This document shows positions 9,426 to 17,056 of a DNA stretch of 64,000 nucleotides, piece after piece. Position 1 is the stretch's first letter; each line of letters opens with the position of its first letter. Under the pieces are notes generated by a model that had not been told where the DNA came from, did not search any database, and saw only the letters and a program-made list of their open reading frames with translations. Where the stretch lies: the NCBI GenBank assembly GCA_910577225.1, contig CAJTMV010000019.1, forward strand, positions 7,368 through 71,367, read 5' to 3'. The position numbers and the translations under genes were made by a program. This stretch comes from an uncultured Eubacterium sp. GTDB taxonomy: Bacteria > Bacillota > Clostridia > Lachnospirales > Lachnospiraceae.

Positions 9426-9950
9426 TTATTTCTCCAAATCGCGAAACTGCAGCGATGACTGCGCAGCGTTCGTGATTCCATATTTCGCATAAACACGCGC
9501 AATGATCTGCGGCGGCAGAAAACGCGAGATATCTCCTCCGTAGGATGCGACTTCTTTTACAATCGTAGAGCTTAAATATGCATATTCCAGACGGGTCGTC
9601 AAAAAAATCGTCTCTATATCTGCATATATTTCATGATTGGTCTGCGCAATCTGCAGTTCATACTCAAAATCGGTCACTGCGCGCAGTCCCCGGACGATGA
9701 TCGCGGCATCGATCCGTCTTGCGTAGTCAACCAGAAGCCCGTCAAATGCATCCACTCTCACATTCGAAAAATGTGAAGTCAGTTCTTCTAACATATTAAC
9801 ACGTTCCCCGACGGAAAACAATGCATTTTTTGCGCTGTTGTTTAACACACCGACTACAAGCTCATCCACCAGCCTGGAAGAACGTTCGATCACATCGAGA
9901 TGTCCTTTCGTAACCGGATCAAAGCTGCCTGGGTAAATCGCTCTTTTCAT
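9426..9950 (-). CDS. coaD: Phosphopantetheine adenylyltransferase
   Basis: Transfers AMP from ATP to 4'-phosphopantetheine, the penultimate step of coenzyme A synthesis. The protein from ATG 9950 begins MKRAIYPGSFDPVTKGHLD, holding the nucleotidyltransferase TxGH motif that binds ATP. LVVGVLNNSAKNALFSV and GLRAVTDFEYE (about residues 88-98) are standard CoaD segments. Total 174 residues, slightly longer than the usual 160. GAGG precedes the start, which overlaps the region just after the rsmD stop, so the two are translationally close. A longer frame starting at 9971 lies inside rsmD and is rejected. Confidence 0.96.
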   Translation of the reverse strand: MKRAIYPGSFDPVTKGHLDVIERSSRLVDELVVGVLNNSAKNALFSVGERVNMLEELTSHFSNVRVDAFDGLLVDYARRIDAAIIVRGLRAVTDFEYELQIAQTNHEIYADIETIFLTTRLEYAYLSSTIVKEVASYGGDISRFLPPQIIARVYAKYGITNAAQSSLQFRDLEK

Positions 9951-9951
9951 A

Positions 9952-10506
9952 TCAAACCTCTTTGGACACAAATATGTGTTTATTTGTTTTGTACGTCTTT
10001 TCTTTTATCATCCGAAACCCAAGCTGCGGCAAATACGAAAAATCAGTATCTTTCGACGCTTCCGCAATGATTACCGCATCTTCGTTCAAAAGGCCGGAAA
10101 CAGCCAGATACTCCAGAATCTCTTTTTCCATGGCTGTCCCATATGGCGGATCCATAAATATATAGTCAAACGTATCGCTGCCATTCAAAGACCGGAGCGC
10201 GGCGAGCGCTTCCATTTTCAGCAGTCTGGACTGTTTTTCAAATCGGGTAAAACGAATATTTTCTTCGATACAGGCACATGCCTTTTTGTTGTTTTCTACA
10301 AATACCGCATGACGGGCTCCCCTGCTTAACGCTTCGAGGCCAATCTGTCCGGTTCCCGCAAACAAATCCAGAAAACTGCTCCCGGCGATACCGGGCTGAA
10401 TAATGTTAAATAACGTCTCTTTGATACGATCGGTCGTCGGTCTGGTATCTCTTCCTTCCAACGATCTTAACGGCAGACTTCTTGCCGTTCCAGCAATAAT
10501 TCTCAT
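9952..10506 (-). CDS. rsmD: 16S rRNA (guanine966-N2)-methyltransferase
   Basis: Methylates G966 of 16S rRNA. The 184-residue protein has the SAM-binding glycine motif FLDLFAGTGQIGLEA (about residues 45-60) and the N-methyltransferase catalytic motif DPPYG (about residue 120). RIIAGTARSLPL at the N-terminus is typical of RsmD. It lies directly upstream of coaD with a one-base gap before the coaD start, the order also seen in Bacillus. Confidence 0.95.
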   Translation of the reverse strand: MRIIAGTARSLPLRSLEGRDTRPTTDRIKETLFNIIQPGIAGSSFLDLFAGTGQIGLEALSRGARHAVFVENNKKACACIEENIRFTRFEKQSRLLKMEALAALRSLNGSDTFDYIFMDPPYGTAMEKEILEYLAVSGLLNEDAVIIAEASKDTDFSYLPQLGFRMIKEKTYKTNKHIFVSKEV

Positions 10507-10521
10507 AACTGTCTCCTGATT

Positions 10522-11037
10522 TTATGATTCTGTATATTCTCCCACGCCCTGCAGCGCCCGCTCCAGCAGACCCAGTGCGGTTTCCACTGCCAGAGCGCGT
10601 ACCTGTGCCCGTTCGCCGGCAAATAAATGTTCTTCTGCGATGGTAACTCCGTTTACATAACAGCCAATATAGACAAGTCCTACCGGTTTTTCCTCTGTCC
10701 CGCCATCCGGCCCGGCAATACCGGTAGTTGCAAGCGCCGCCTGTGCTCCCGCCTGTCTGGCTGCCCCCTGTGCCATTTCCAGTGCGGTCTGTTCGCTGAC
10801 TGCGCCATAAGCGCTGAGCGTATCCTTTGATACCTCAAGCAGTTTTTCTTTTGCTTCGTTGGAATAGGTAATATACCCTTCCTTATAGACCTCTGAGGCT
10901 CCCGCAACGTTCAGCAGGCGTCCGGCCAGAAGTCCTCCGGTGCACGACTCTGTCGTCGTAACCGTAAATCCGCGCTGTTTTAGCAACGCTACAACGCGTT
11001 CTTCCAGTGAATGTTCTCTTTCATATGCTCTGTTCAT
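10522..11037 (-). CDS. CinA C-terminal domain protein (nicotinamide-nucleotide amidase)
   Basis: Single-domain CinA C-terminal protein, 171 residues, related to PncC, which deamidates nicotinamide mononucleotide for NAD recycling. Family landmarks are TTTESCTGGLLAGRL (residues 26-40), YKEGYITYSNEAK, and ATTGIAGPDGGTEEKPVG (about residues 110-127). The start at 11037 follows GAGGGG; an ATG at 11055 is less well placed. It lacks the N-terminal MoCF-like domain of full CinA. It is followed after 15 bases by rsmD. A GTAACAG/CTGTTAC inverted repeat (11063-11091) lies upstream. Confidence 0.88.
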   Translation of the reverse strand: MNRAYEREHSLEERVVALLKQRGFTVTTTESCTGGLLAGRLLNVAGASEVYKEGYITYSNEAKEKLLEVSKDTLSAYGAVSEQTALEMAQGAARQAGAQAALATTGIAGPDGGTEEKPVGLVYIGCYVNGVTIAEEHLFAGERAQVRALAVETALGLLERALQGVGEYTES

Positions 11038-11187
11038 AATTCCCCTCTCATTCACCGAATCCGTAACAGTTCGTATGAATTTCTCTGTTACTTAAATTCA
11101 GATATAATATTTTACATCTATTTCCGCTCCCTGCAGCGTATCTTCCTCATACCTTCCGCAAAGCGGGAATGATTTTTCAGACAGGCG

Positions 11188-11730
11188 TTAACTCTGCTCT
11201 TTTAACACTCCTTTATTTTTTATTAAATAATCTGCTAACGATATCACCGTAAGCGCCAGCGAAAGATACGTCAGTATTACGCCAAGTACCTGAAACGCTT
11301 GCTGATTCACGTCCAGAATCAGCACAATAATCATCAGCATCTGAAACGTCGTTTTGAATTTTCCCCAGTAGCTTGCCGCAATCACAATCTGATGCTCTGC
11401 TGCGATCAGACGAAAGCCGCTGATAATAAACTCCCGTGCAATAATAATAATTACAATCCAGGACGCGAGCTTTTTCATATCGACCAGACAGATCAGCGCG
11501 GAACATACCAGTAGTTTATCTGCAAGCGGGTCCATAAATTTGCCGAAATTTGTCACTAAATTGTATTTTCGTGCGATTTTTCCATCCAGCAGGTCTGTCA
11601 GGCTTGCAATAATAAAAATGGCTGTCGCGATATATTTACCGTTTGCTGCAAAAGCCGGCGCCAGCAGGAAAAATACAAAAAACGGGATCAGCAGAACACG
11701 CAGCAGCGTAAGTTTGTTTGGCAGATTCAT
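11188..11730 (-). CDS. pgsA: CDP-diacylglycerol-glycerol-3-phosphate 3-phosphatidyltransferase
   Basis: Makes phosphatidylglycerol phosphate at the membrane. The 180-residue protein has about five hydrophobic segments and the CDP-alcohol phosphotransferase signature DG..AR........G...D...D, seen here from DGKIAR to DPLAD at about residues 49-71. A strong AAGGAGGAGG site precedes the ATG. It is the last gene of the yicC-remA-rpoZ-rimO-pgsA cluster, separated from rimO by 25 bases. Confidence 0.95.
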   Translation of the reverse strand: MNLPNKLTLLRVLLIPFFVFFLLAPAFAANGKYIATAIFIIASLTDLLDGKIARKYNLVTNFGKFMDPLADKLLVCSALICLVDMKKLASWIVIIIIAREFIISGFRLIAAEHQIVIAASYWGKFKTTFQMLMIIVLILDVNQQAFQVLGVILTYLSLALTVISLADYLIKNKGVLKEQS

Positions 11731-11755
11731 AATTTCCTCCTCCTTTTCGTCCTTG

Positions 11756-13099
11756 TTACGGAATGATTTCCGCCGTCAGGTCATAGTCCAGTGAACCGGT
11801 CACCCGTGCGTTCACAAAATCCCCCGTCATCAGCTGCGTATCCGCACCTGAAAGAAACACATAGCCGTCAATATCCGGCGCGTCCCGATAGGTTCTGGCC
11901 GCATAGATATTTTCATCCGGCAGCTTTCCTTCGACAAACGCCTCTATGATCTGGCCTTTCCTGTTTTTCGTCTGGTCAAAAATAATCTCCTGTTCCAGTT
12001 CCATCACCTCTTCCTGCCAGGTCAGCTTTGTCTCCTCTTCTACCTGGTCCGGAAATTTTTCCGCCGCAGTCCCCTCCTCCGGCGAATAGGTAAATGCACC
12101 CAGACGGTCAAATTCCATTTCGTTTAAAAATTCCATCAGTTCTTCATGCTGCGCCTGCGTTTCCCCCGGAAAGCCGCAGATAATCGTCGTCCGAAGACAG
12201 ATATCCGGAATTTCCTTCCGCAGCTTTTCAATCATATCCTCAATCCTGCGCCTGTCTGTCCGTCTTCCCATGCGGCGCAGGATCTCGTCGCTGGCATGCT
12301 GAATCGGCATATCCAGATAGTGACAGACCTTTTCGTTCCGTTTGATGGCAGCGATCAGATTGTCGTCGATTTCTTCCGGATAACAGTATAAAATACGAAT
12401 CCAGTGCAGTCCTTCGATCCGGTTTAGCTCGTCCAGCAGCCGATACAGTGATTTTTCCCCATACAAATCCGTGCCGTATAAGGTAGTTTCCTGCGCGACC
12501 AGAATCAGCTCTTTTACCCCTGCACGCGCCAGTTCGTTTGCCTGCTCCAGCAGCTCCTCCATCGGAACGCTGCGGTAGCTGCCCCGAACGGACGGAATGA
12601 TGCAGTACGTACAATGCTTGTCGCACCCTTCCGCTATTTTCAAATATGCAAAATGACCGCCCGTCGTAACGCTCCGCTTATGCCCTGCCTCCGGCAGTCC
12701 TTCCAGCGTATGGAAATTTTCATACGTCTTTCCCTGCAGCGTTTCCAGGATGGCGGCTACGATCCTGTCGTAACTGTTTGTCCCTAACACAGCGTTCACC
12801 TCAGGGATTTCCTGCCGGATTTCCTGCTGGTAACGCTGTGCCAGACAACCGGTTACAAGCAGCGCTTTGCAGCTGCCGCTTTTTTTATATTCTGCCATTT
12901 CCAAAATAGTATTGATACTTTCTTCCTTCGCATCGTTAATAAAACAGCAGGTATTAATAATGATTACATCCGCCTTGTCTTCTTCATTTGTAATGGCCCA
13001 TCCATGTTCCTGAATCATCCCAAGCATTAACTCGGAATCTACCAGGTTCTTATCGCATCCCAGCGAGACAAAAAAGACATTGCATAACTCTGCTTTCAT
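11756..13099 (-). CDS. rimO: Ribosomal protein S12 methylthiotransferase
   Basis: Radical SAM enzyme that adds a methylthio group to an aspartate of ribosomal protein S12. The ATG at 13099 (protein MKAELCNVFF) follows AAGGAG, giving 447 residues; the frame extends further upstream without a ribosome site and overlaps rpoZ. The protein has the N-terminal UPF0004 domain with FVSLGCDKNLVDSE, the radical SAM motif CDKHCTYC near residue 155, and a C-terminal TRAM domain. The LGCDKNLVDSE segment separates RimO from MiaB, whose gene is elsewhere in this window. Confidence 0.95.
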   Translation of the reverse strand: MKAELCNVFFVSLGCDKNLVDSELMLGMIQEHGWAITNEEDKADVIIINTCCFINDAKEESINTILEMAEYKKSGSCKALLVTGCLAQRYQQEIRQEIPEVNAVLGTNSYDRIVAAILETLQGKTYENFHTLEGLPEAGHKRSVTTGGHFAYLKIAEGCDKHCTYCIIPSVRGSYRSVPMEELLEQANELARAGVKELILVAQETTLYGTDLYGEKSLYRLLDELNRIEGLHWIRILYCYPEEIDDNLIAAIKRNEKVCHYLDMPIQHASDEILRRMGRRTDRRRIEDMIEKLRKEIPDICLRTTIICGFPGETQAQHEELMEFLNEMEFDRLGAFTYSPEEGTAAEKFPDQVEEETKLTWQEEVMELEQEIIFDQTKNRKGQIIEAFVEGKLPDENIYAARTYRDAPDIDGYVFLSGADTQLMTGDFVNARVTGSLDYDLTAEIIP

Positions 13100-13148
13100 A
13101 AAATATTCTCCTTGTAAAAAAGGTTGTGCGGTAAGCACAACCCTCTGC

Positions 13149-13424
13149 TCAGACTTCTGAATGCTCCTGCGTCGCCTCATCTGCCGCTTCATCTTCCCCG
13201 ACAATCTTTACCTTGCCTTCGTAAAGTTCCTGAACAGCAACGGACAAAGGCTTTCTGCCGCCAGATTTTGCAATCATCGGCTCGTCTCCGCCGATAATCT
13301 GCCTTGCCCGTTTTGCAGTCGCGATCACAATGGAATAACGACTGTTAATTACCGGCTCCTCGCCGATCTCCGTCTGGTCGCTGTTAACCACCTGCATTAA
13401 TTCCACATAAGATGGATGTATCAT
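13149..13424 (-). CDS. rpoZ: RNA polymerase omega subunit
   Basis: Small subunit that helps assemble RNA polymerase. The 91-residue protein has the family core SRYSIVIATAKRARQI and the KPLSVAVQELYEGKVKI segment. An AAAGGAG site lies nine bases before the ATG. It follows remA by only 15 bases; in most relatives the guanylate kinase gene gmk would sit between these two, and it is absent here. Confidence 0.93.
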   Translation of the reverse strand: MIHPSYVELMQVVNSDQTEIGEEPVINSRYSIVIATAKRARQIIGGDEPMIAKSGGRKPLSVAVQELYEGKVKIVGEDEAADEATQEHSEV

Positions 13425-13439
13425 ATCATTGATCTCCTT

Positions 13440-13706
13440 TCAGTCTGTCTTTCCTTCCGGCATTCGCTCTTCATTTCCAAAACGTCCGGCCAGTGTATCC
13501 GGCTGCAGCGCCGAAATCACAACCATCTGGTTTTCCGTAAAAATAACCGCTCTTGTACGGCGTCCCTGCGTCGCGTCGATCAGTCTGTTTTCCTCCTTTG
13601 CGCGCTGGATCTGCCGCTTTGCCGGTGCAGAATCCGGGGTAATGATGCATAAAATCTTATCTGTATTTACAACATTCCCAAATCCAATATTCATTAACTT
13701 TGCCAT
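13440..13706 (-). CDS. remA: RemA-family extracellular matrix regulator
   Basis: DUF370 protein of 88 residues. In Bacillus subtilis RemA is a DNA-binding activator of biofilm matrix and osmoprotection genes. The N-terminus MAKLMNIGFGNVVN and the PDSAPAKR and RTRAVIF segments match the family closely. A GGGATGATC site precedes the ATG. It lies 12 bases after yicC, the usual order. No other biofilm operon is visible nearby, so a link to the polysaccharide locus is speculative. Confidence 0.92.
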   Translation of the reverse strand: MAKLMNIGFGNVVNTDKILCIITPDSAPAKRQIQRAKEENRLIDATQGRRTRAVIFTENQMVVISALQPDTLAGRFGNEERMPEGKTD

Positions 13707-13718
13707 TTCAGATCATCC

Positions 13719-14597
13719 CTACTCAATATTCTGGATTTGTTCTCTGACTTTCTCTATCGAAGTCTTTAACTCGATACCGGTATCCGAAACAGCCAGATCG
13801 CTTGTTTTCGACAGTATGGTATTGGCTTCCCGATTCATTTCCTGTGCGATAAAATCCAGCTTTCTTCCAATACTTCCGCCGCCAAGCAGCTCTTTTTTGA
13901 CTGCTTCGATATGACTGTGCAGCCGTACGATCTCCTCGTCCACACAGACTTTATCCGCGTAAATCGTCACTTCTGCCGCAATACGGCTCTCATCCAGCTG
14001 CTTATCCCCCAGCAGCTCCTTTACTTTTGTCCTGAGCTTTTCATGATACTGCTGTATGATCTGCGGAGAATGCTCTTCGATAAAGCGGACGTCACAAAGC
14101 ATCTCATCCAGCTTCTTTATCAGATCGTTTTTCAGATTCTCTCCTTCTTTGGTACGGGAATCCACAAACAGCCGCGCCGCTCCCCGCACCGCCTCTTCCA
14201 GCACTTCTTTGATTTCAGACTCATCCACGTCCTGCTCCTGCATTGTAAATACATCGGGAAATCTGGCCAGCGTGCCAGTCGTAATATCGTCTCTGATCTG
14301 AAAGGTATCCGCCATCTGACGCAGATACTTCAAATATTCGCCGGCAAGCGCCTCATTGTAACAAAGTGCGCTGTCTGTCTGCGAATCATCCTCAAAGGAT
14401 ACAAATACGTCGACCTTGCCTCTTTGTATATATTCCTTTAAAATCGTACGAATGGCGCTTTCAAAATTACTGAGCTTTTTAGGTATCCTGACACTGATAT
14501 CCAGATATCTATGATTGACAGCTCTCATCTCTACCGCAATTTTCATCTTGTCCCTGACAGCCTCATATCTGCCAAACCCGGTCATGCTCTTTATCAT
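13719..14597 (-). CDS. yicC: YicC/YloC-family endoribonuclease
   Basis: Family associated with RNA cleavage in bacteria. The start ATG at 14597 (MIKSMTGFGRYE) is preceded by GGAGGAAACAG; the frame extends six codons further without support. The 292-residue protein shows the N-terminal SMTGFGR motif, the VNHRYLDISVRIP segment, and the C-terminal domain of unknown function 1732 with ELLGGGSIGRKLDFIAQEMNRE. First gene of the remA-rpoZ-rimO-pgsA cluster; its promoter is at 14661-14689. Confidence 0.93.
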   Translation of the reverse strand: MIKSMTGFGRYEAVRDKMKIAVEMRAVNHRYLDISVRIPKKLSNFESAIRTILKEYIQRGKVDVFVSFEDDSQTDSALCYNEALAGEYLKYLRQMADTFQIRDDITTGTLARFPDVFTMQEQDVDESEIKEVLEEAVRGAARLFVDSRTKEGENLKNDLIKKLDEMLCDVRFIEEHSPQIIQQYHEKLRTKVKELLGDKQLDESRIAAEVTIYADKVCVDEEIVRLHSHIEAVKKELLGGGSIGRKLDFIAQEMNREANTILSKTSDLAVSDTGIELKTSIEKVREQIQNIE

Positions 14598-14660
14598 AAT
14601 TCCTGTTTCCTCCAATCGGGATTACCGATTCTGAGTTGTTCTTTTTGCATAGATATACTT

Positions 14661-14689
14661 ATTATAGACATTTGGATGGTATTAGTCAA
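14661..14689 (-). promoter_or_regulatory. Sigma-A promoter of the yicC operon
   Basis: Minus strand TTGACT (14689-14684), 17-base spacer, TATAAT (14666-14661). It lies about 65 bases upstream of the yicC start codon and downstream of rqcH, and can drive the whole yicC-remA-rpoZ-rimO-pgsA cluster. Confidence 0.8.
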
Positions 14690-14750
14690 TTTTTTCTTGG
14701 AAAATTTTGAAATATTTTATAAACGGATGCTGGCATGGCGGCAAACCTGC

Positions 14751-16487
14751 TTATTCTGCCAGCAGCTCGATCCCCGTAACATCCGGATGAATCGTCATCG
14801 AATAGTTCGTATAATACACCACAAATCCCGGCGCCGATCCATTTGGTTTTTTTACATTTTTACGCTGCAGATAATCGATCTCCAGTTTTTCTGCATCTCT
14901 GCCCTTTGAATAATAGCCTGCCAGCATTGCCGCTTCTTCAAAAGTCCGGTCCGGCAGCTCCTGACCGTTGGCTTTGACGATGACATGAGAACCCGGCATT
15001 TTTTTTGCATGGAACCACCAGTCTCCTCCGTTTGCAAATTTAAACGTCAGTTCTTCGTTTTGATAGTTGTTCTTTCCTATATAAATATCAAATCCGTCTG
15101 AAGAACGATAATGAAACGGCCTGCTTTTTATTTTCTGCTTTTTTTCGTGTCCTTTGCGCCGGATATATCCATATTCCGTCAGTTCCTGTTTGATCTGCAC
15201 CAGATCGTCTTCGCTCATTGCGATATCCAGCGATGTGGCGATGGATTCCAGATGTTCGATTTCTGCCTTTGTTTCTACGGTCAGATCTGTCAATGCTTCA
15301 CAGGTTCGCTTTAATTTCCCGTATTTTTCAAAATATTTTTTTGAATTTTCCATCGGCGTCAGCTGTGGATCTAATGGAATCCGAATCGTTTCATTCGTAT
15401 AGTAATTGAGCGCCTCCAGTGTTTTTGCGCCCTCCTCCAGTCCATAGCCATAAGTGTGTATCAGTTCTCCGTATATTTTATACTTATCCCGCTTTTCCGT
15501 ATCTTTGAGCTGTTTTAACTGGAGCTGGTATTTTTTGTGTGAGCGTTCCAGCGCAGTCGCTGTAATTTTTCTCAGATCGACGGATTTTTGACGGATTCTC
15601 GTATACGTATCCCTCGCCGCATAAAAATGCTCCAGTATGGCCGAGATCGACGCGGACGCTTCTGTCTCCAGATGGTGGTACTGCGTAAGCTGTACTGAGG
15701 AAAATTCAAACGGTCTTTTATTTTCCATCACAATGTTTGGATAAAACTTCTCTTCCTGGATCTGCTGCATCATAGCAAGGAACTGCTGGCACAAACGCGC
15801 TTTTTCTTCTTTTGAAAGGCTGGCCGTCGGCGCGTCGCCGTCCAGTCCGGCCCGATAGCAGATCTCGTTAGCGATGCACGGGCTGATTCCGGTATATGCG
15901 GTGTAAATGGCTTTTGCCGCAGTCAGCGGTTTGTCTGCCACCAGTTCCCAAAACTGCGCTTCATCTGCAGACAGCGGGTTATTTTTCCCCTGCGTCGGAA
16001 TAAAATAGTCCCGTCCCGGCAGCACTTCGCGGACAGAGCTGACCTGCGCGGATACATGCTTGATACTGTCGATAATCCTTTGATTCTCATCGGTAAAAAT
16101 CAGGTTGCTGTGTTTGCCCATCAGCTCGATCGTAAGCGTCTTTTTACGTACGTCGCCCAGATCGTCCAGATGCTCGATTTCAAAATGAATGATGCGCTCC
16201 ATCTCTGGCTGCCAGATTTTAACAATGCGTCCGTTTGAAATATGCTTGCGCAGCAGCATACAGAAATTGGGCGCGGTCAAAGGACCCGGTTTATTTGTAT
16301 CTGTCAGATAAATTAACGGCAAAGACGCGCTTGCGGATAAAAACAGACGTTTCTGTCCGTTTGCTCCCTTGAGCGTCAATAGCAGCGCATCCTTTTCCGG
16401 CTGTGCAATTTTATAAATACGCGCGTGCAACGCGATCTGATTTAATTCTGTGACCAGATTTGCGATTACAATTCCGTCAAAAGCCAA
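14751..16487 (-). CDS. rqcH: Rqc2 homologue RqcH (NFACT protein)
   Basis: RqcH binds obstructed 50S subunits and adds alanine tails to stalled nascent chains. The TTG at 16487 is chosen because the resulting start MAFDGIVIANLV is the family N-terminus and GGGAG lies eight bases upstream; a GTG nine bases earlier is too close to that site. The 578-residue protein has NFACT-N (residues 1-125), helix-hairpin-helix and coiled-coil regions (about 300-420), and the NFACT-R domain with WWFHAKKMPGSHVIVK (about residues 489-504). The TxxNxxxLxxHI-like segment LTAPNFCMLLRKHI is also visible. Older annotation calls it fibronectin-binding. Confidence 0.93.
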   Translation of the reverse strand: MAFDGIVIANLVTELNQIALHARIYKIAQPEKDALLLTLKGANGQKRLFLSASASLPLIYLTDTNKPGPLTAPNFCMLLRKHISNGRIVKIWQPEMERIIHFEIEHLDDLGDVRKKTLTIELMGKHSNLIFTDENQRIIDSIKHVSAQVSSVREVLPGRDYFIPTQGKNNPLSADEAQFWELVADKPLTAAKAIYTAYTGISPCIANEICYRAGLDGDAPTASLSKEEKARLCQQFLAMMQQIQEEKFYPNIVMENKRPFEFSSVQLTQYHHLETEASASISAILEHFYAARDTYTRIRQKSVDLRKITATALERSHKKYQLQLKQLKDTEKRDKYKIYGELIHTYGYGLEEGAKTLEALNYYTNETIRIPLDPQLTPMENSKKYFEKYGKLKRTCEALTDLTVETKAEIEHLESIATSLDIAMSEDDLVQIKQELTEYGYIRRKGHEKKQKIKSRPFHYRSSDGFDIYIGKNNYQNEELTFKFANGGDWWFHAKKMPGSHVIVKANGQELPDRTFEEAAMLAGYYSKGRDAEKLEIDYLQRKNVKKPNGSAPGFVVYYTNYSMTIHPDVTGIELLAE

Positions 16488-16509
16488 AACTATCACTCCC
16501 TTCTACGGC

Positions 16510-16538
16510 ATTGTAACGTAAATGCGCCGATATCGCAA
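16510..16538 (-). promoter_or_regulatory. Sigma-A promoter of rqcH
   Basis: Minus strand TTGCGA (16538-16533), 17-base spacer, TACAAT (16515-16510). The predicted leader is only about 15 bases and contains the GGGAG ribosome site. Confidence 0.65.
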
Positions 16539-16633
16539 GTTCTTTTCTCTAAAAAGTTCTGTCCGCACGTTTCTTTGAGATGACCGCAGGCATCCTGCTG
16601 TCCAGAATTTTCCTGTATTTACATGCATCCCCA

Positions 16634-16662
16634 GAGTAAGAAAATCTGTTTCGGACATAATA
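16634..16662 (+). promoter_or_regulatory. Likely sigma-G (forespore) promoter of the spore protein gene
   Basis: The -10 box CATAATA at 16656-16662 fits the sigma-F/sigma-G consensus CATnnTA, and GAGTA at 16634-16638 resembles the -35 box GnATR with one mismatch, with a 17-base spacer. Known regulation of alpha/beta spore proteins by sigma-G supports it. A perfect 7-bp inverted repeat GTAAACA/TGTTTAC (16668-16685) lies just downstream in the leader. Confidence 0.6.
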
Positions 16663-16714
16663 GTCTTGTAAACAAACATGTTTACAACACTCACGATAAA
16701 GGAGGCAATGAACT

Positions 16715-16921
16715 ATGAGTAATCATTCCAATCAAAACGCGGTACCAGAGGCAAAGGAAGCATTAAACCGTTTTAAATACGAGGTCGCAGACGAACTCGG
16801 CGTGCCGCTGAAAAAGGGCTACAACGGCGATCTTACTTCCCGTCAGAACGGTTCTGTAGGTGGTTATATGGTGAAAAAGATGATTGAAGCCCAGGAAAAA
16901 CAGATGGCAGGGGAAGAATAA
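16715..16921 (+). CDS. Alpha/beta-type small acid-soluble spore protein
   Basis: DNA-coating protein of the dormant spore that protects against UV and heat and is degraded at germination. The 68-residue protein shows ALNRFKYEVADELGVPL and GDLTSRQNGSVGGYMVKKM, the two conserved blocks of the family; the first holds the GPR protease site region (residue E/ELG context). AAAGGAGG precedes the ATG. It is the only plus-strand gene in a long minus-strand run and ends before a bidirectional terminator. Shows that the organism forms endospores. Confidence 0.95.
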   Translation: MSNHSNQNAVPEAKEALNRFKYEVADELGVPLKKGYNGDLTSRQNGSVGGYMVKKMIEAQEKQMAGEE

Positions 16922-17002
16922 TCCGATTCGGAAACTGTCTGAAATGACACGGCAGCCAATGGCATCTCATTTCTAATGTGAAGCGCCAGACAGCTGTAAA
17001 CA

Positions 17003-17054
17003 GAAAAAAGGACTGATGCGCTGAGAGATTTCTCAATGCAGCAGTCCTTTTTTC
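17003..17054. terminator. Bidirectional intrinsic terminator
   Basis: Arms GAAAAAAGGACTG and CAGTCCTTTTTTC enclose an inner hairpin region. A and T runs on both sides let it end the spore protein transcript on the plus strand and the recG operon on the minus strand. Confidence 0.8.
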
Positions 17055-17056
17055 AG

